This document shows positions 25,333-34,512 of a stretch of 54,347 bases of DNA, piece by piece; within the stretch, counting starts at the first letter, position 1; each line of letters opens with the position of its first letter. Source of the stretch: Ruminococcus sp. YE282 (GTDB lineage Bacteria; Bacillota; Clostridia; Oscillospirales; Acutalibacteraceae); the NCBI GenBank assembly GCA_900101355.1, contig FMUV01000015.1, forward strand, positions 1 through 54,347, written 5' to 3'. The translations under genes were made by a program, and so were the position numbers. The notes beneath the pieces were generated by a model, which saw nothing but the letters and a program-made list of their open reading frames with translations, was not told where the DNA came from and ran no database searches.

Positions 25333-26023
25333 AAACGACAGGCTTGTTTTTGCTCTGACAAAATCAAACGGAGTTATCAGGGCATTTGTCAAAGGAGCCA
25401 AAAACATAAAAAATCAAAAATGTGCCGCAACCTCTTTGCTGTCATATTCCCGGCTGACAATATATAAAAGCCGGGACAGCTACATAATAGGAGAGGCTCA
25501 GTCTATCAGAATTTTTTCAAAACTGAGAAGCAATGTAAAAAATATGTGCCTTGCCCAGTATTTTTGTGAACTTGCGCTGACAATATGCCCCCGTGAGCAA
25601 AATTCTGGCAACTTTTTGAGCTTGGTGCTTAATTCGCTGTATCTTTTGTCTGAAGAAAAGAGAAGCCCTGATTTAATAAAGCCGTGTCTTGAAATGAGGC
25701 TTGTTTCACTTGCAGGGTATATGCCCGACCTTACGATGTGCAGACATTGCGGTGAATATTCCGCAGATACAATGTATTTTTTACCGAATATAGGTGTGCT
25801 TGAGTGCGCTTCGTGTCACCCAAAGTCTGTGGGCGGAATTGCTCTGAATACTTCGGTCTTGACTGCACTCAGACATACAATTTATGCGGATGATGACAAA
25901 CTGTTTTCGTTTTCATTGCCTCAGGAGGGGCTTGATTTGCTGAATGTTTGCAGTGAAAATTATTTAAAGTATAAGTTTGAAAAAGATTTTAAAACGCTCA
26001 ATTTTTATAAAGCGATTTCCTGA
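25283..26023 (+). CDS. recO: DNA repair protein RecO
   Basis: 246 residues. The N-terminal OB fold begins RTDGLIIKEQNIGENDRLVF and VKGAKNIKN, the family's classic opening. The zinc motif CRHCG...CASCH is at about residues 155-180. RecO anneals DNA and loads RecA with RecR in gap repair. GGAGG lies before the ATG inside the yqzL-like gene. Confidence 0.95.
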   Translation: MKFRTDGLIIKEQNIGENDRLVFALTKSNGVIRAFVKGAKNIKNQKCAATSLLSYSRLTIYKSRDSYIIGEAQSIRIFSKLRSNVKNMCLAQYFCELALTICPREQNSGNFLSLVLNSLYLLSEEKRSPDLIKPCLEMRLVSLAGYMPDLTMCRHCGEYSADTMYFLPNIGVLECASCHPKSVGGIALNTSVLTALRHTIYADDDKLFSFSLPQEGLDLLNVCSENYLKYKFEKDFKTLNFYKAIS

Positions 26024-26195
26024 GTTTATTTTTGCGTTATATTAAAGCAATATAGATTTTATTGTGTAGGAGCGGCTTGAACGTTTTCTGTGATTATACG
26101 TTTTGATGCATATAGAATTTTCCGCATAATAAAATCATTCCGCACTCATGTAATACGCAATTAAAATATTATTTAAATAATCAATTATACAGATG

Positions 26196-26222
26196 ATAAT
26201 TTTCTGTCAGACAGAGAATTAT
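26196..26222. other. AT-rich hairpin in the recO-mutS2 gap
   Basis: ATAATTTTCTGT-CAG-ACAGAGAATTAT: a 12-bp stem with one wobble and a 3-base loop, in the 278-base gap before mutS2. There is no T-tract after it, so a protein site or mRNA leader structure is more likely than a terminator. Nothing else is seen in the gap. Confidence 0.4.
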
Positions 26223-26301
26223 TAATCATGCAATTAATGCAAAAGCCGAATTACATATGATTTTTTATTTTTAAACGTTATTCGGTTGAACAGAGGTTTT
26301 T

Positions 26302-28665
26302 ATGAACAGACATTACAAAACACTTGAACTTGATAAAATACTTGAACGCCTTGCAGGGCAGACATCTCTTGATGACGCATATGAAATGGCGCTCAAACTT
26401 GAACCGCAGTTTGACTTAAAAAAAGCTCAACTGCTTTTAAAACAAACCGATGATGCGGTTGTGCTGAGCGGCAAATTCGGTGCACCGTCGTTCGGAGCGG
26501 CAACAAACTGTTCGGGCAATTTAAGACGTGCACAGGCGGGCGGTTGCCTTACAACTTCGGAATTGCTTGCAATTGCGGATACCTTGAGAATTATACGAAC
26601 GGTTAAGGAGTGGCATTCCCGCTTTGCTTCCGTTGAGACAACCCTTGATATTTATTTTTCGGGCTTGGTTTCAAACAAGTATCTTGAAGAACGTATAACT
26701 TCGGCAATTATCAGCGACGATGAAATTTCCGACAAGGCAAGTCCTGCGCTTTCTGATATTCGCCGCAAAATTCGTACTGCGTCCTCAAAGGCTCGTGAGG
26801 TTCTTGACAAAATAATCCACAGCTCCTCCTACATAAAATATTTGCAGGAGGCTATTATAACTCAGCGTGACGGACGTTACGTTGTTCCTGTGCGCAGCGA
26901 GTGCCGCAACAATGTTCCGGGACTTGTACATGACACATCTTCAAGCGGAGCAACCGTGTTTATTGAGCCTATGGGCGTTGTTCAGGCAAACAATGATATA
27001 AAAATGCTCAGAGCCAAAGAGGAAGAGGAAATAGAACGTATTCTTTTTGAATTATCGGCAAACGCAGGCGATTTTGCCGACAATATCATTAACAGCTATA
27101 AAAATCTAGCTGATTTAAATCTGATTTTTGCCAAGGCAAATCTTGCTTATTCTATGAGGGCTACAATGCCTGTTCTTAACGACAAGGGAATTATAAACAT
27201 TAAACAGGCTCGCCATCCGCTCATCAACAAAGATAAAGTAGTGCCCGTGGATATTGAGCTTGGCAAGAATTTTGATACGCTTGTAATAACAGGTCCCAAC
27301 ACCGGCGGCAAAACCGTTACTCTTAAAACTCTCGGGCTTTTTACCCTTATGGCTATGTGCGGACTTTTGGTTCCGTGTGCCGATAACAGCGAACTTTCTG
27401 TGTTCAGACGTGTGCTTGTTGATATAGGCGACGAACAGAGTATTGAGCAGTCGCTCTCAACGTTTTCTGCACATATGACAAATATTATTCAGATTCTTAA
27501 ACTTGCCAATGCGGGTTCACTCTGTCTAATCGACGAGCTTGGCGCAGGTACAGACCCTGTTGAGGGTGCGGCGCTTGCAATTGCAATTCTTGAAAAACTG
27601 CGTACCCGTCATGCAAAAATTGCTTCCACCACTCATTATGCGGAGCTTAAGGAATTTGCTCTGCGCACCGAGGGTGTAGAAAACGGCTGTTGTGAATTTG
27701 ATGTGGTTACTCTAAAGCCGACATACAGACTCTTGATTGGCGTTCCCGGAAAATCAAATGCATTTGCAATATCCAAACGCCTCGGAATGGACGATGATAT
27801 TGTTGAAAGAGCAAGCGAGCTTGTCTCAAACGAGAGCAGGCAGTTTGAGGACGTTGTTGAAAAACTTGAAAAACGCCGTCAAAGCCTTGAAAAGCAGCTT
27901 GAAAATGCAAACAAGCTCACCGCAAAGGCTAATACAGAAAAGCAAAAGGCTGAAAATGAGATGCGCAAGGCAAAAGAAAATGCCGAACGTGAGATTGAGC
28001 GTGCAAAGCAGGAAGCTCAGAGAATAATATCCCGCACAAGAGCCGAAGCGGACAGGCTTGTTGAGGAGATTAACAAGGCGCGCAAGGAAAAGGAACTTAG
28101 CGTGGCGGCACGTACTAAGCTCAGAAAAAATATTGATAAAATGGAGGCTCATGCCGACCCTATCAAGCTGAAAAATACGCCCGACGAAGAATATAAACTT
28201 CCGAGACCTCTTAAGGTCGGCGACACAGTTTTGATATATGATATTGACAAAAACGCAACCGTTCTTGCGCCGCCGTCCAAAGAGGGACAAGTGCTTGTTC
28301 AGGCGGGAATAATCAAAACCAGGGTTGACATAAAGAACCTTCGTCTGTTAAAATCTCAGGTGAAGCCGACGGCAAGCCGTTTTTCATCGACAAGAAATGT
28401 GCCGAGCCGTATGGATGTACGACCCGAAACCGAAGTTGATGTTCGAGGTGAAACTGCATTTGACGCAGTAAATATTGTTGACAAGGCGATCGACAATGCG
28501 GTGTTGTCGGGTGTAGGAAAGCTGACGATAATTCACGGAAAGGGCACAGGTGTTCTTCGCCGTGAAATAAATCAATATTTAAAGACAAATAAAGCCGTCA
28601 AATCTCACCGACTCGGTGTTTTTGGCGAGGGCGAGGACGGCGTAACAATAGTTGAACTGAAATAA
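26302..28665 (+). CDS. mutS2: MutS2 ATPase/endonuclease with Smr domain
   Basis: 787 residues. No mismatch-recognition domain is present. Core and ATPase domains lead to Walker A (TGPNTGGKTVTLKTLG, about residue 332) and LIDELGAGTDPVEGAAL (Walker B/signature). A long charged coiled coil spans residues 510-620. A C-terminal Smr nuclease domain starts at VDVRGETAFDAVNIVDKAI and includes LTIIHGKGTGVLR (HGKG). Members suppress recombination and, in Bacillus, act at collided ribosomes through Smr. RBS AGAGG 5 bases before ATG. Confidence 0.96.
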   Translation: MNRHYKTLELDKILERLAGQTSLDDAYEMALKLEPQFDLKKAQLLLKQTDDAVVLSGKFGAPSFGAATNCSGNLRRAQAGGCLTTSELLAIADTLRIIRTVKEWHSRFASVETTLDIYFSGLVSNKYLEERITSAIISDDEISDKASPALSDIRRKIRTASSKAREVLDKIIHSSSYIKYLQEAIITQRDGRYVVPVRSECRNNVPGLVHDTSSSGATVFIEPMGVVQANNDIKMLRAKEEEEIERILFELSANAGDFADNIINSYKNLADLNLIFAKANLAYSMRATMPVLNDKGIINIKQARHPLINKDKVVPVDIELGKNFDTLVITGPNTGGKTVTLKTLGLFTLMAMCGLLVPCADNSELSVFRRVLVDIGDEQSIEQSLSTFSAHMTNIIQILKLANAGSLCLIDELGAGTDPVEGAALAIAILEKLRTRHAKIASTTHYAELKEFALRTEGVENGCCEFDVVTLKPTYRLLIGVPGKSNAFAISKRLGMDDDIVERASELVSNESRQFEDVVEKLEKRRQSLEKQLENANKLTAKANTEKQKAENEMRKAKENAEREIERAKQEAQRIISRTRAEADRLVEEINKARKEKELSVAARTKLRKNIDKMEAHADPIKLKNTPDEEYKLPRPLKVGDTVLIYDIDKNATVLAPPSKEGQVLVQAGIIKTRVDIKNLRLLKSQVKPTASRFSSTRNVPSRMDVRPETEVDVRGETAFDAVNIVDKAIDNAVLSGVGKLTIIHGKGTGVLRREINQYLKTNKAVKSHRLGVFGEGEDGVTIVELK

Positions 28666-28692
28666 AAGCTTTTAAATGAGGAAATCGGATAT

Positions 28693-29205
28693 ATGAAAAA
28701 GCAGTTTCTTGATACGGGAAAAATCGTGGGCACCCACGGAATAAAGGGAGAAGTGCGTATAGACCCATGGTGCGACAGTCCTGAGTTTTTGTGTGCTTTT
28801 AAAAAACTTTATCTTGATGAGAGCGGCAAAACGTATGTTGACGTGAAATCACGTCCGCATAAAAATATAGTTTTGTGCAAAATTAAAGGCATTGACACTA
28901 TCGAGGACGCCGAACGTCTGCGTGGAAAGGTTGTGTATATCGACCGCAACGATATAAACCTTGAAGAGGGCGTTAACTTTGTGCAGGACTTAATCGGGCT
29001 TGAGGTTCGTGACGCCGATACAAACCAAGTTTACGGAAAAATCACCGATGTTTTGAGAACAGGTGCAAACGATGTATATGAGATAACCGACAAAGGCAAT
29101 AAATACCTTGCTCCGGTTATTGACGACGTAATTGTTGAGATTAACGTTGACTCGGGTTTTGTGCTTATTCACCCGATGAAAGGAATATTTGACGATGAGG
29201 ATTGA
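28693..29205 (+). CDS. rimM: Ribosome maturation factor RimM
   Basis: 170 residues. N-terminal domain: TGKIVGTHGIKGEVRIDPW. The C-terminal PRC barrel covers DLIGLEVRDADTNQVYGKIT and YLAPVIDDVIVEINVD. Binds S19/30S during late small-subunit assembly. The stop overlaps the trmD start, the classic rimM-trmD pair. GAGG precedes the ATG. Confidence 0.95.
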   Translation: MKKQFLDTGKIVGTHGIKGEVRIDPWCDSPEFLCAFKKLYLDESGKTYVDVKSRPHKNIVLCKIKGIDTIEDAERLRGKVVYIDRNDINLEEGVNFVQDLIGLEVRDADTNQVYGKITDVLRTGANDVYEITDKGNKYLAPVIDDVIVEINVDSGFVLIHPMKGIFDDED

Positions 29206-29872
29206 CATAATAACTCTATTCCCTGAAATGTTCGAGCCGGTGCTTAATGAAAGCATTATCGGCAGGGCTCAGAAAAGCGGAGCAATTGAGATTGTTTGTC
29301 ATCAGCTTCGTGATTTTGCTTTTGACAAGCACAGACGTGTGGATGACACACCCTATGGCGGCGGAATGGGAATGTTGATGAAAGCAGAACCAATTGCCCT
29401 GTGCTTTGAAGATATATGCGCAAAACTCGGAACCAGACCTCACTTTGTCTATATGTCGCCCCAAGGCAAAACTCTTAATCAAAAACGCCTTAAGGAGCTT
29501 GCTGAGATTGACAACATATGTATTCTTTGCGGTCATTACGAGGGCGTTGACCAGCGTGTGCTTGATGAGTTTATTGATGAGGAAGTTTCAATCGGAGATT
29601 ATGTTCTTACGGGCGGTGAAATACCGGCAATGGTTTTTGCGGACGCCCTTTGCAGAATGGTTCCCGGAGTGCTTACAAATAACGAGTGCTTCACCGAAGA
29701 AAGCCATTTTAACGGTTTGCTTGAATATCCTCAGTATACAAAGCCTGCGGTTTGGAGAGGCATAGAAGTGCCCGAAGTTTTAATGAGCGGTCACCACGCC
29801 AATGTTGAAAAATGGCGCCGTGAAAAAAGTATTGAAGTTACCCGAAAAAAACGCCCGGATTTGCTTGAATAA
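29195..29872 (+). CDS. trmD: tRNA (guanine-37-N1)-methyltransferase TrmD
   Basis: 225 residues from the ATG at 29195 (MRIDIITLFPEMFEPVL), which overlaps the end of rimM by 11 bases. PYGGGMGMLMKAEPI, the trefoil-knot SAM site LCGHYEGVDQRV, and EISIGDYVLTGGE-type segment (EEVSIGDYVLTGGEIP) are all present. Makes m1G37 next to the anticodon to stop frameshifting. Confidence 0.96.
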   Translation: MRIDIITLFPEMFEPVLNESIIGRAQKSGAIEIVCHQLRDFAFDKHRRVDDTPYGGGMGMLMKAEPIALCFEDICAKLGTRPHFVYMSPQGKTLNQKRLKELAEIDNICILCGHYEGVDQRVLDEFIDEEVSIGDYVLTGGEIPAMVFADALCRMVPGVLTNNECFTEESHFNGLLEYPQYTKPAVWRGIEVPEVLMSGHHANVEKWRREKSIEVTRKKRPDLLE

Positions 29873-30028
29873 AGCTTTTTTTGTAAGTTTTTGACTGCAT
29901 ACAGGTTGATTTTCAGACTGATGTTTGGCAGTATTTGTCGACACAAAGACTCGGCTTGTAAATTTGCACAATAAACAGGGCGAAAATTTGACATCAAGTG
30001 AGTATAAGCACGAAAATATTCTTACTTA

Positions 30029-30057
30029 TTGACCTTGTTTAAAAAAAAGACTATAAT
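30029..30057 (+). promoter_or_regulatory. Promoter of the HPr gene
   Basis: TTGACC (30029-30034), a 17-base spacer and a consensus TATAAT (30052-30057), giving a leader of about 60 bases. One of the strongest sigma-A matches in the window. Confidence 0.85.
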
Positions 30058-30124
30058 ATGTAATAATTAAGCTGTATGAGGCTTTAAAGGTAATTTTAAT
30101 TATTTTTGCAGAGAGGGTTTTATT

Positions 30125-30388
30125 ATGTATGTTAAGGAAGTTTTAGTTCAGAACAAGGCAGGATTACATGCTCGTCCCGCAACTTTCTTTATCCAGAAAG
30201 CCAACGAGTTCAAAGCTACAATTTGGGTAGAAAAAGAAGAACGCCGTGTTAATGCAAAGAGCCTTCTTGGTGTGCTTTCACTTGGTATTATCGGCGGTAC
30301 AACAATAAAGATTATTGCTGACGGCTCAGATGAAAAAGAGGCTGTTGAAGGTCTTGTAGAGCTTGTTGAATCAGGTTTTACAGAATAA
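30125..30388 (+). CDS. ptsH: HPr phosphocarrier protein (PTS)
   Basis: 87 residues. The active-site His15 is in AGLHARPATFF. Ser46 in AKSLLGVLSLGI is at the position phosphorylated by HPr kinase. It has His15, so it is HPr rather than a Crh protein, though the G-V-L-S-L region differs slightly from the usual IMGVMSL. It passes phosphate from enzyme I to sugar EIIA proteins. It is monocistronic between its own promoter and terminator, with no ptsI beside it. GAGAGGG is the RBS. Confidence 0.93.
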   Translation: MYVKEVLVQNKAGLHARPATFFIQKANEFKATIWVEKEERRVNAKSLLGVLSLGIIGGTTIKIIADGSDEKEAVEGLVELVESGFTE

Positions 30389-30419
30389 AATCATCTTTGA
30401 TTTATATAGTGAAATTCAG

Positions 30420-30441
30420 GGGCGGCTTTCCGCCCTTTTTT
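30420..30441 (+). terminator. Terminator of the HPr gene
   Basis: GGGCGG-CTTT-CCGCCC followed by six T residues, 31 bases after the stop. Confidence 0.92.
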
Positions 30442-30521
30442 GTTTGTCATTTTAATTTTAAATTTTCAGCATAACGGCAATATCAAAATTGATAAAACCG
30501 AACGGAATGTGTGGTGACGGT

Positions 30522-32378
30522 ATGAATACGAAAATGTCGGTGCTTCGCAAAAAAGCAATGTCTTTGCCGCTTTTGCCCGGTGTGTATATTATGCATAACA
30601 AAAGCGGAGAAATAATATATATCGGTAAGGCTGTAAAGTTAAAGAATCGTGTCAGTCAGTACTTTGGCTCTCAGAATAACCATGCCGAAAAGGTTAGGCG
30701 AATGGTTGATAATGTAGATGATTTTGAATATATTATTACTGACAGCGAATTTGAAGCCCTGATACTTGAATGCAGTCTTATAAAACAACATACGCCAAAG
30801 TACAATATTCTGTTAAAAGACGATAAGGGATACAGCTATATTCGTGTCGGTGTGGGAGACTGGGGGAAAATCTCGTACGTACTGCAAAAAAAGGACGACG
30901 GCGCAACATATATAGGCCCATACAAAAGCAGTTATTACGTAAAAAGTGCCGTTGAAGCGGCAAATAAAATTTTTATGCTCCCCACCTGCAACAGGCGGTT
31001 TCCGCAGGATTTTCGCAAGGGAAGACCGTGCCTTAACTATCATATAAAGCAGTGTATGGCGCCTTGCACAGGAAAAATTAAGCTGAAAGATTACCGTGAA
31101 AGCGTTGAGCAGGCGCTGGACTTTTTAAAGGGCGGTTCGTCAAATTCCATTAAACAACTTACCGCTGAAATGGAGCAGGCCGCTGAGGAACTTGAATTTG
31201 AACGTGCGGCACGGATACGTGATAAAATCAATGCGGTTAAGAGAATGTCGGACAAACAAAAGGTTGTGTCGAACAAGGTGCTTGACCAAGATGTCATTGC
31301 AAGCTTTTCAAATGACGGAAAAACCTGCTTTCAGGTATTCCGTTTTGAGGGAGGTCATTTGTTTGACCGTGAAAGTTTTGTTTTTGACAGCGGTGATTCC
31401 GACAGCGAAACCGAAGAATTTATACTCAGGTATTATACAATAAGAAATGATGTGCCAAAAAACATTGCGCTTGACAGAGATTTTGACGGTGCACAGAGCG
31501 TTGGTGAGTGGCTTTCTCAAAAGCGTGGCAGTAAGGTTAACATTACTGTTCCTCAGAGGGGCGAACAGGCGCAGCTTGTGTCTATGTGCCGCTCAAACGC
31601 CGCCGAGGCACTTGCTCAGCAAAAGGGTGCCACCGTTCGTGAATTTGGTGTGCTTGAAGAATTAAAAGATACGCTTGGTCTTTCCAAGCTTCCGGAATAT
31701 ATTGAATGTTACGATATTTCAAACCTTGCGGGCGCAGAAAACGTGGCAGGAATGATTGTGTATAAAAACGGAAAGCCGTTCAAATCCGGCTACAAAAAAT
31801 TCAAAATAAAAGGTTTTGACGGTCAGGACGATTACGCTTCGATGGCGGAGGTGCTTACTCGCCGTTTTAAAGATTATTACAGCGCCGATGACGATTCGCA
31901 GGGGTTTGGAAAATTGCCCGACCTGATATTGCTTGACGGCGGTAAAGGTCAAGTCAGTGCGGTAAAACAGGTTTTGCAAAATATGAGCATTAATGTTCCG
32001 CTTTTCGGTCTTGTAAAGGATGACAAGCACCGCACCCGTGCAATAACGGGAGAGGGCGGAGAAATTGCAATTAATTCAAAACGAGCCCTTTTTACTTTCT
32101 TAAGTAAAATGCAGGATGAAGTCCATCGCTTTGCAATCGGATACCACCATGCAAGACGAAAAAAGAATACGTTTAAAAGCTCTTTGACCTCAATTGACGG
32201 GGTTGGTGAAGTCAGGGCAAAAAATCTGTTGAAATATTTTCGCACGATTGATAATATTTCAAAGGCTGATTTAGCTGAGCTTGAAAGTGCACCGAAAATG
32301 ACAAAAGACGTTGCACTTAACATTTACGGGTATTTTCATCCGCAGTCTGAAGATGAAAATCTAGCAGACAATATATGA
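30522..32378 (+). CDS. uvrC: Excinuclease ABC subunit C
   Basis: 618 residues from the ATG at 30522 (GGTGACGG just before); ATG at 30534 and a TTG at 30489 are less likely. The GIY-YIG nuclease is LPGVYIMHNKSGEIIYIGKA; then a Cys-containing CLNYHIKQCMAPCTG region, a UVR motif (around EFERAARIRDKINAVKRM), an RNase H-like C-terminal nuclease with YDISNLAGAENVAGMIV and LILLDGGKGQVSAV, and helix-hairpin-helix (LTSIDGVGEVRAKNLLKYF). Makes both incisions in nucleotide excision repair. Confidence 0.97.
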   Translation: MNTKMSVLRKKAMSLPLLPGVYIMHNKSGEIIYIGKAVKLKNRVSQYFGSQNNHAEKVRRMVDNVDDFEYIITDSEFEALILECSLIKQHTPKYNILLKDDKGYSYIRVGVGDWGKISYVLQKKDDGATYIGPYKSSYYVKSAVEAANKIFMLPTCNRRFPQDFRKGRPCLNYHIKQCMAPCTGKIKLKDYRESVEQALDFLKGGSSNSIKQLTAEMEQAAEELEFERAARIRDKINAVKRMSDKQKVVSNKVLDQDVIASFSNDGKTCFQVFRFEGGHLFDRESFVFDSGDSDSETEEFILRYYTIRNDVPKNIALDRDFDGAQSVGEWLSQKRGSKVNITVPQRGEQAQLVSMCRSNAAEALAQQKGATVREFGVLEELKDTLGLSKLPEYIECYDISNLAGAENVAGMIVYKNGKPFKSGYKKFKIKGFDGQDDYASMAEVLTRRFKDYYSADDDSQGFGKLPDLILLDGGKGQVSAVKQVLQNMSINVPLFGLVKDDKHRTRAITGEGGEIAINSKRALFTFLSKMQDEVHRFAIGYHHARRKKNTFKSSLTSIDGVGEVRAKNLLKYFRTIDNISKADLAELESAPKMTKDVALNIYGYFHPQSEDENLADNI

Positions 32379-32479
32379 TGAAAATTTGTTTAATTTAAGT
32401 TTATTGCAACCGTATAAAATCAATTTCTTTTATGAGGATAACTGCTGTAAATTTAAGAAATTATTTACAAAAAATGCAG

Positions 32480-32508
32480 TTGTAAAAATTAAATATGTAT
32501 GTTATACT
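32480..32508 (+). promoter_or_regulatory. Promoter of rsmD-coaD
   Basis: TTGTAA (32480-32485), a 17-base spacer and TATACT (32503-32508), 48 bases before the rsmD start. Confidence 0.7.
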
Positions 32509-32555
32509 GACATAATAAATGATATGCAGAAAATTAACTGCAAAAGGAAGATACT

Positions 32556-33104
32556 ATGCGTGTAATAACAGGTTCGGCAAGAGGAAGACGACTTGAAACC
32601 CTTGAGGGTGAGGACGTAAGACCGACAACCGACAGAATAAAAGAAGCCGTTTTTTCTATAATTCAGTTTGAGACAGAGGGCAGGATTTTTCTTGACCTTT
32701 TTGCAGGTTCGGGACAAATGGGAATCGAAGCTCTCAGCCGCGGTGCAAAATCTGCGCTTTTTGTAGATAATTCCAAAAAGTCGCTTGAAACGGTAAAGCG
32801 CAACCTTAAAACCACGGGACTTGAAGCGGGAGCTAAAACTTTTGCTATGGATTATCATAGTTTTCTTGCTATGAATACTCAGAGCTTTGACATTGCGTTT
32901 CTTGACCCGCCCTACGGAAAAGGAATTTTGCAAAACAGCCTTGAGATTATTCCCGAGCATATGAAAGATACAGGCATAATTATAGCCGAAAATCCTTTGA
33001 ACGAAGAAATTTTGTCGAAGTACGGCGATTTTGTACTTGACAGACAGTATCGCTATGGTAAAATAAAAATAAGTACATTCAGACATAAGGATTTTGTGCG
33101 ATGA
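32556..33104 (+). CDS. rsmD: 16S rRNA (guanine-966-N2)-methyltransferase RsmD
   Basis: 182 residues. MRVITGSARGRRLETLEG and VRPTTDRIKEAVFSII are the family N-terminus; FLDLFAGSGQMGIEALSRGA is the SAM motif I and FLDPPYGKG is the DPPY catalytic motif IV. Methylates G966 of 16S rRNA. It overlaps coaD by 4 bases (ATGA), an arrangement common in Firmicutes. AAAGGAAG ribosome site. Confidence 0.95.
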   Translation: MRVITGSARGRRLETLEGEDVRPTTDRIKEAVFSIIQFETEGRIFLDLFAGSGQMGIEALSRGAKSALFVDNSKKSLETVKRNLKTTGLEAGAKTFAMDYHSFLAMNTQSFDIAFLDPPYGKGILQNSLEIIPEHMKDTGIIIAENPLNEEILSKYGDFVLDRQYRYGKIKISTFRHKDFVR

Positions 33105-33589
33105 ATAAAATTGTAATTTATCCGGGTAGTTTTGACCCTGTTACAAGAGGACACGTTGAAATTATAAAACGTGCTGCAAAAATGTTTGACCACGTAATTG
33201 TTGCTGTCCTTGTAAATTCGGCAAAAAAGCCGTGCTTTTCAACCGATGAACGCCTTGACATGCTAAGATTGGCGTTGGGCAACATACACAATGTTGAAAT
33301 AGCAAGCTTTGAGGGACTTCTTGCAAATTATTGCAAGGAACGCAAGGCTGACGCGGTTATAAGAGGACTGCGTGCTGTGACTGACTTTGAGTACGAGTTC
33401 CAGATGGCTCTTACAAACAAAAAACTTAATCCGAATCTTGAGACCATTTTTCTTACGGCTGACTCGGATTCAATGTACCTCAGCTCAAGTATGGTGCGTG
33501 AGGTTGCCTCAATGGGCGGAGATATAAGCAATTTTGTTCCTGCCTGTGTTTGTGAAAAAATCGCCGAACATTTCGGTCACAATGATTAA
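33101..33589 (+). CDS. coaD: Phosphopantetheine adenylyltransferase
   Basis: 162 residues. VIYPGSFDPVTRGHVEIIKRA carries the TxGH nucleotidyltransferase motif (TRGH). KADAVIRGLRAVTDFEYE and YLSSSMVREVA complete the active site. Penultimate step of coenzyme A synthesis (phosphopantetheine + ATP to dephospho-CoA). Translationally coupled to rsmD. Confidence 0.96.
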   Translation: MNKIVIYPGSFDPVTRGHVEIIKRAAKMFDHVIVAVLVNSAKKPCFSTDERLDMLRLALGNIHNVEIASFEGLLANYCKERKADAVIRGLRAVTDFEYEFQMALTNKKLNPNLETIFLTADSDSMYLSSSMVREVASMGGDISNFVPACVCEKIAEHFGHND

Positions 33590-33635
33590 TCAGCTTATAT
33601 TAAGATTATTAAGGTTTATATAAGGAGTGGAGAAA

Positions 33636-34100
33636 ATGAAAGTTGATGATTTGATTTTACAGCTTCAGGATGTTATTAACGAGGCAAAATCTATGCCGTT
33701 TTCCAACGGCAAGGTTATGGTAAGCAGTGATGAGATATATGACATCATTGACCAAATTCAGGATGCAATGCCTGCTGAGGTAAGACAGGCAAAGAACATA
33801 GTTGCCGACAGAAAGCAGATTCTTGCAGAGGCAAATCGTGAAGCTGAGAATGTGATTCGTGCCGCAGAAGAGCGCAAAAAGGCTATGCTCAATCAGAATG
33901 AAATCACTCGAGAAGCTCAGGCAAAGGCTAAAGAAATTATAGACGATGCAAAACACAAGTCTGCCGAAATTCGCAAAGCTGCAAATGTTTATGTTGAAAG
34001 CATAATCAAGCGCACCGAGGAGAGCCTTGCAACTCAGCTCAGTGATATCAGAAAGACAAGAGCAAATCTTGCCAATTCACAGAAACCCAAAAGAGACTGA
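33636..34100 (+). CDS. Coiled-coil protein, ATP synthase subunit B/E-like, unknown function
   Basis: 154 residues from the ATG at 33636 (AAGGAG 8 bases upstream; a GTG three codons earlier overlaps that site). No signal or membrane segment. From residue 50 to the end the protein is almost wholly charged helix (AKNIVADRKQILAEANREAE, RAAEERKKAMLNQNEI), with YIDS-like N-terminal segment EIYDIIDQIQDAMPAEVRQA. Similar small proteins follow coaD in many Clostridia and are often named ATPase-like or DivIVA-like from coiled-coil similarity alone. Its role is not known; a terminator follows, so it ends the rsmD-coaD transcript. Confidence 0.8.
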   Translation: MKVDDLILQLQDVINEAKSMPFSNGKVMVSSDEIYDIIDQIQDAMPAEVRQAKNIVADRKQILAEANREAENVIRAAEERKKAMLNQNEITREAQAKAKEIIDDAKHKSAEIRKAANVYVESIIKRTEESLATQLSDIRKTRANLANSQKPKRD

Positions 34101-34153
34101 TTTTGATTGGTTTCCCGAGAGCTCTGTAAAATATTATATTGATGATTTTGATA

Positions 34154-34187
34154 CAAAAAGTCCAATGCTTGTGCATTGGGCTTTTTG
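34154..34187 (+). terminator. Terminator of the rsmD-coaD operon
   Basis: AGTCCAATGC pairs with GCATTGGGCT (one wobble) around TTGT, followed by TTTTTGC; A residues before the stem match the T-tract. About 55 bases beyond the coiled-coil gene. Confidence 0.88.
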
Positions 34188-34378
34188 CTTGTTGCGCTAA
34201 AAATCTGAGTCTTAGTTATTGAAAAATGACGGTGACAAAATTGTTATTCGAACATATGTACGTGTAATTATTTGTAACTGAATCAGTGCTTTTTGGGGCG
34301 TTTTTGTGTTCACAAAATGTAACATTTTTCCGCAGGCGAAAATTGCGCTAAAAAAGTAAAAAAATCGTAACTTTTGTC
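34188..34378. other. Gap before the mraZ promoter
   Basis: Part of the 412-base gap between the coiled-coil gene and mraZ. No ORF or clear structure is seen beyond AT-rich sequence; CGAACATATGTACG at about 34248 resembles half of a LexA box but lacks the second GTTC. Confidence 0.4.
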
Positions 34379-34407
34379 TTGATTTTTTTTATCCGATAGA
34401 GTATAAT
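34379..34407 (+). promoter_or_regulatory. Promoter of the division/cell-wall cluster (mraZ)
   Basis: TTGATT (34379-34384), a 17-base spacer and a consensus TATAAT (34402-34407). Confidence 0.85.
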
Positions 34408-34416
34408 TATTACACT

Positions 34417-34446
34417 AAGTGTCAGATTGTGTCAATCGGTGACTTT
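34417..34446 (+). promoter_or_regulatory. Probable MraZ operator: three direct repeats at 10-bp spacing
   Basis: GTGTCA (34419-34424), GTGTCA (34429-34434) and GTGAC (34439-34443) recur exactly every 10 bases, starting 12 bases after the -10 box. MraZ proteins are known to bind tandem short repeats upstream of their own gene (AAAGTG-type boxes in mycoplasmas, TGGG boxes in E. coli). Location just after the promoter suits self-repression. Confidence 0.7.
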
Positions 34447-34512
34447 TAGTTACTCGAAATGTTGATTCTGAACAGATTTTGGTTAGAATCAAAAGTATTG
34501 GAGGTGGGCAAA

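Noticed and set aside
29189..29194. TTG at 29189 as the trmD start
   Set aside because: The ATG at 29195 begins the conserved MRIDIITLFPEMF and is better supported.
34240..34262. CGAACATATGTACG as a LexA (SOS) box upstream of mraZ
   Set aside because: The second half should be GTTCG; here it is GTACG, and no repair gene follows.
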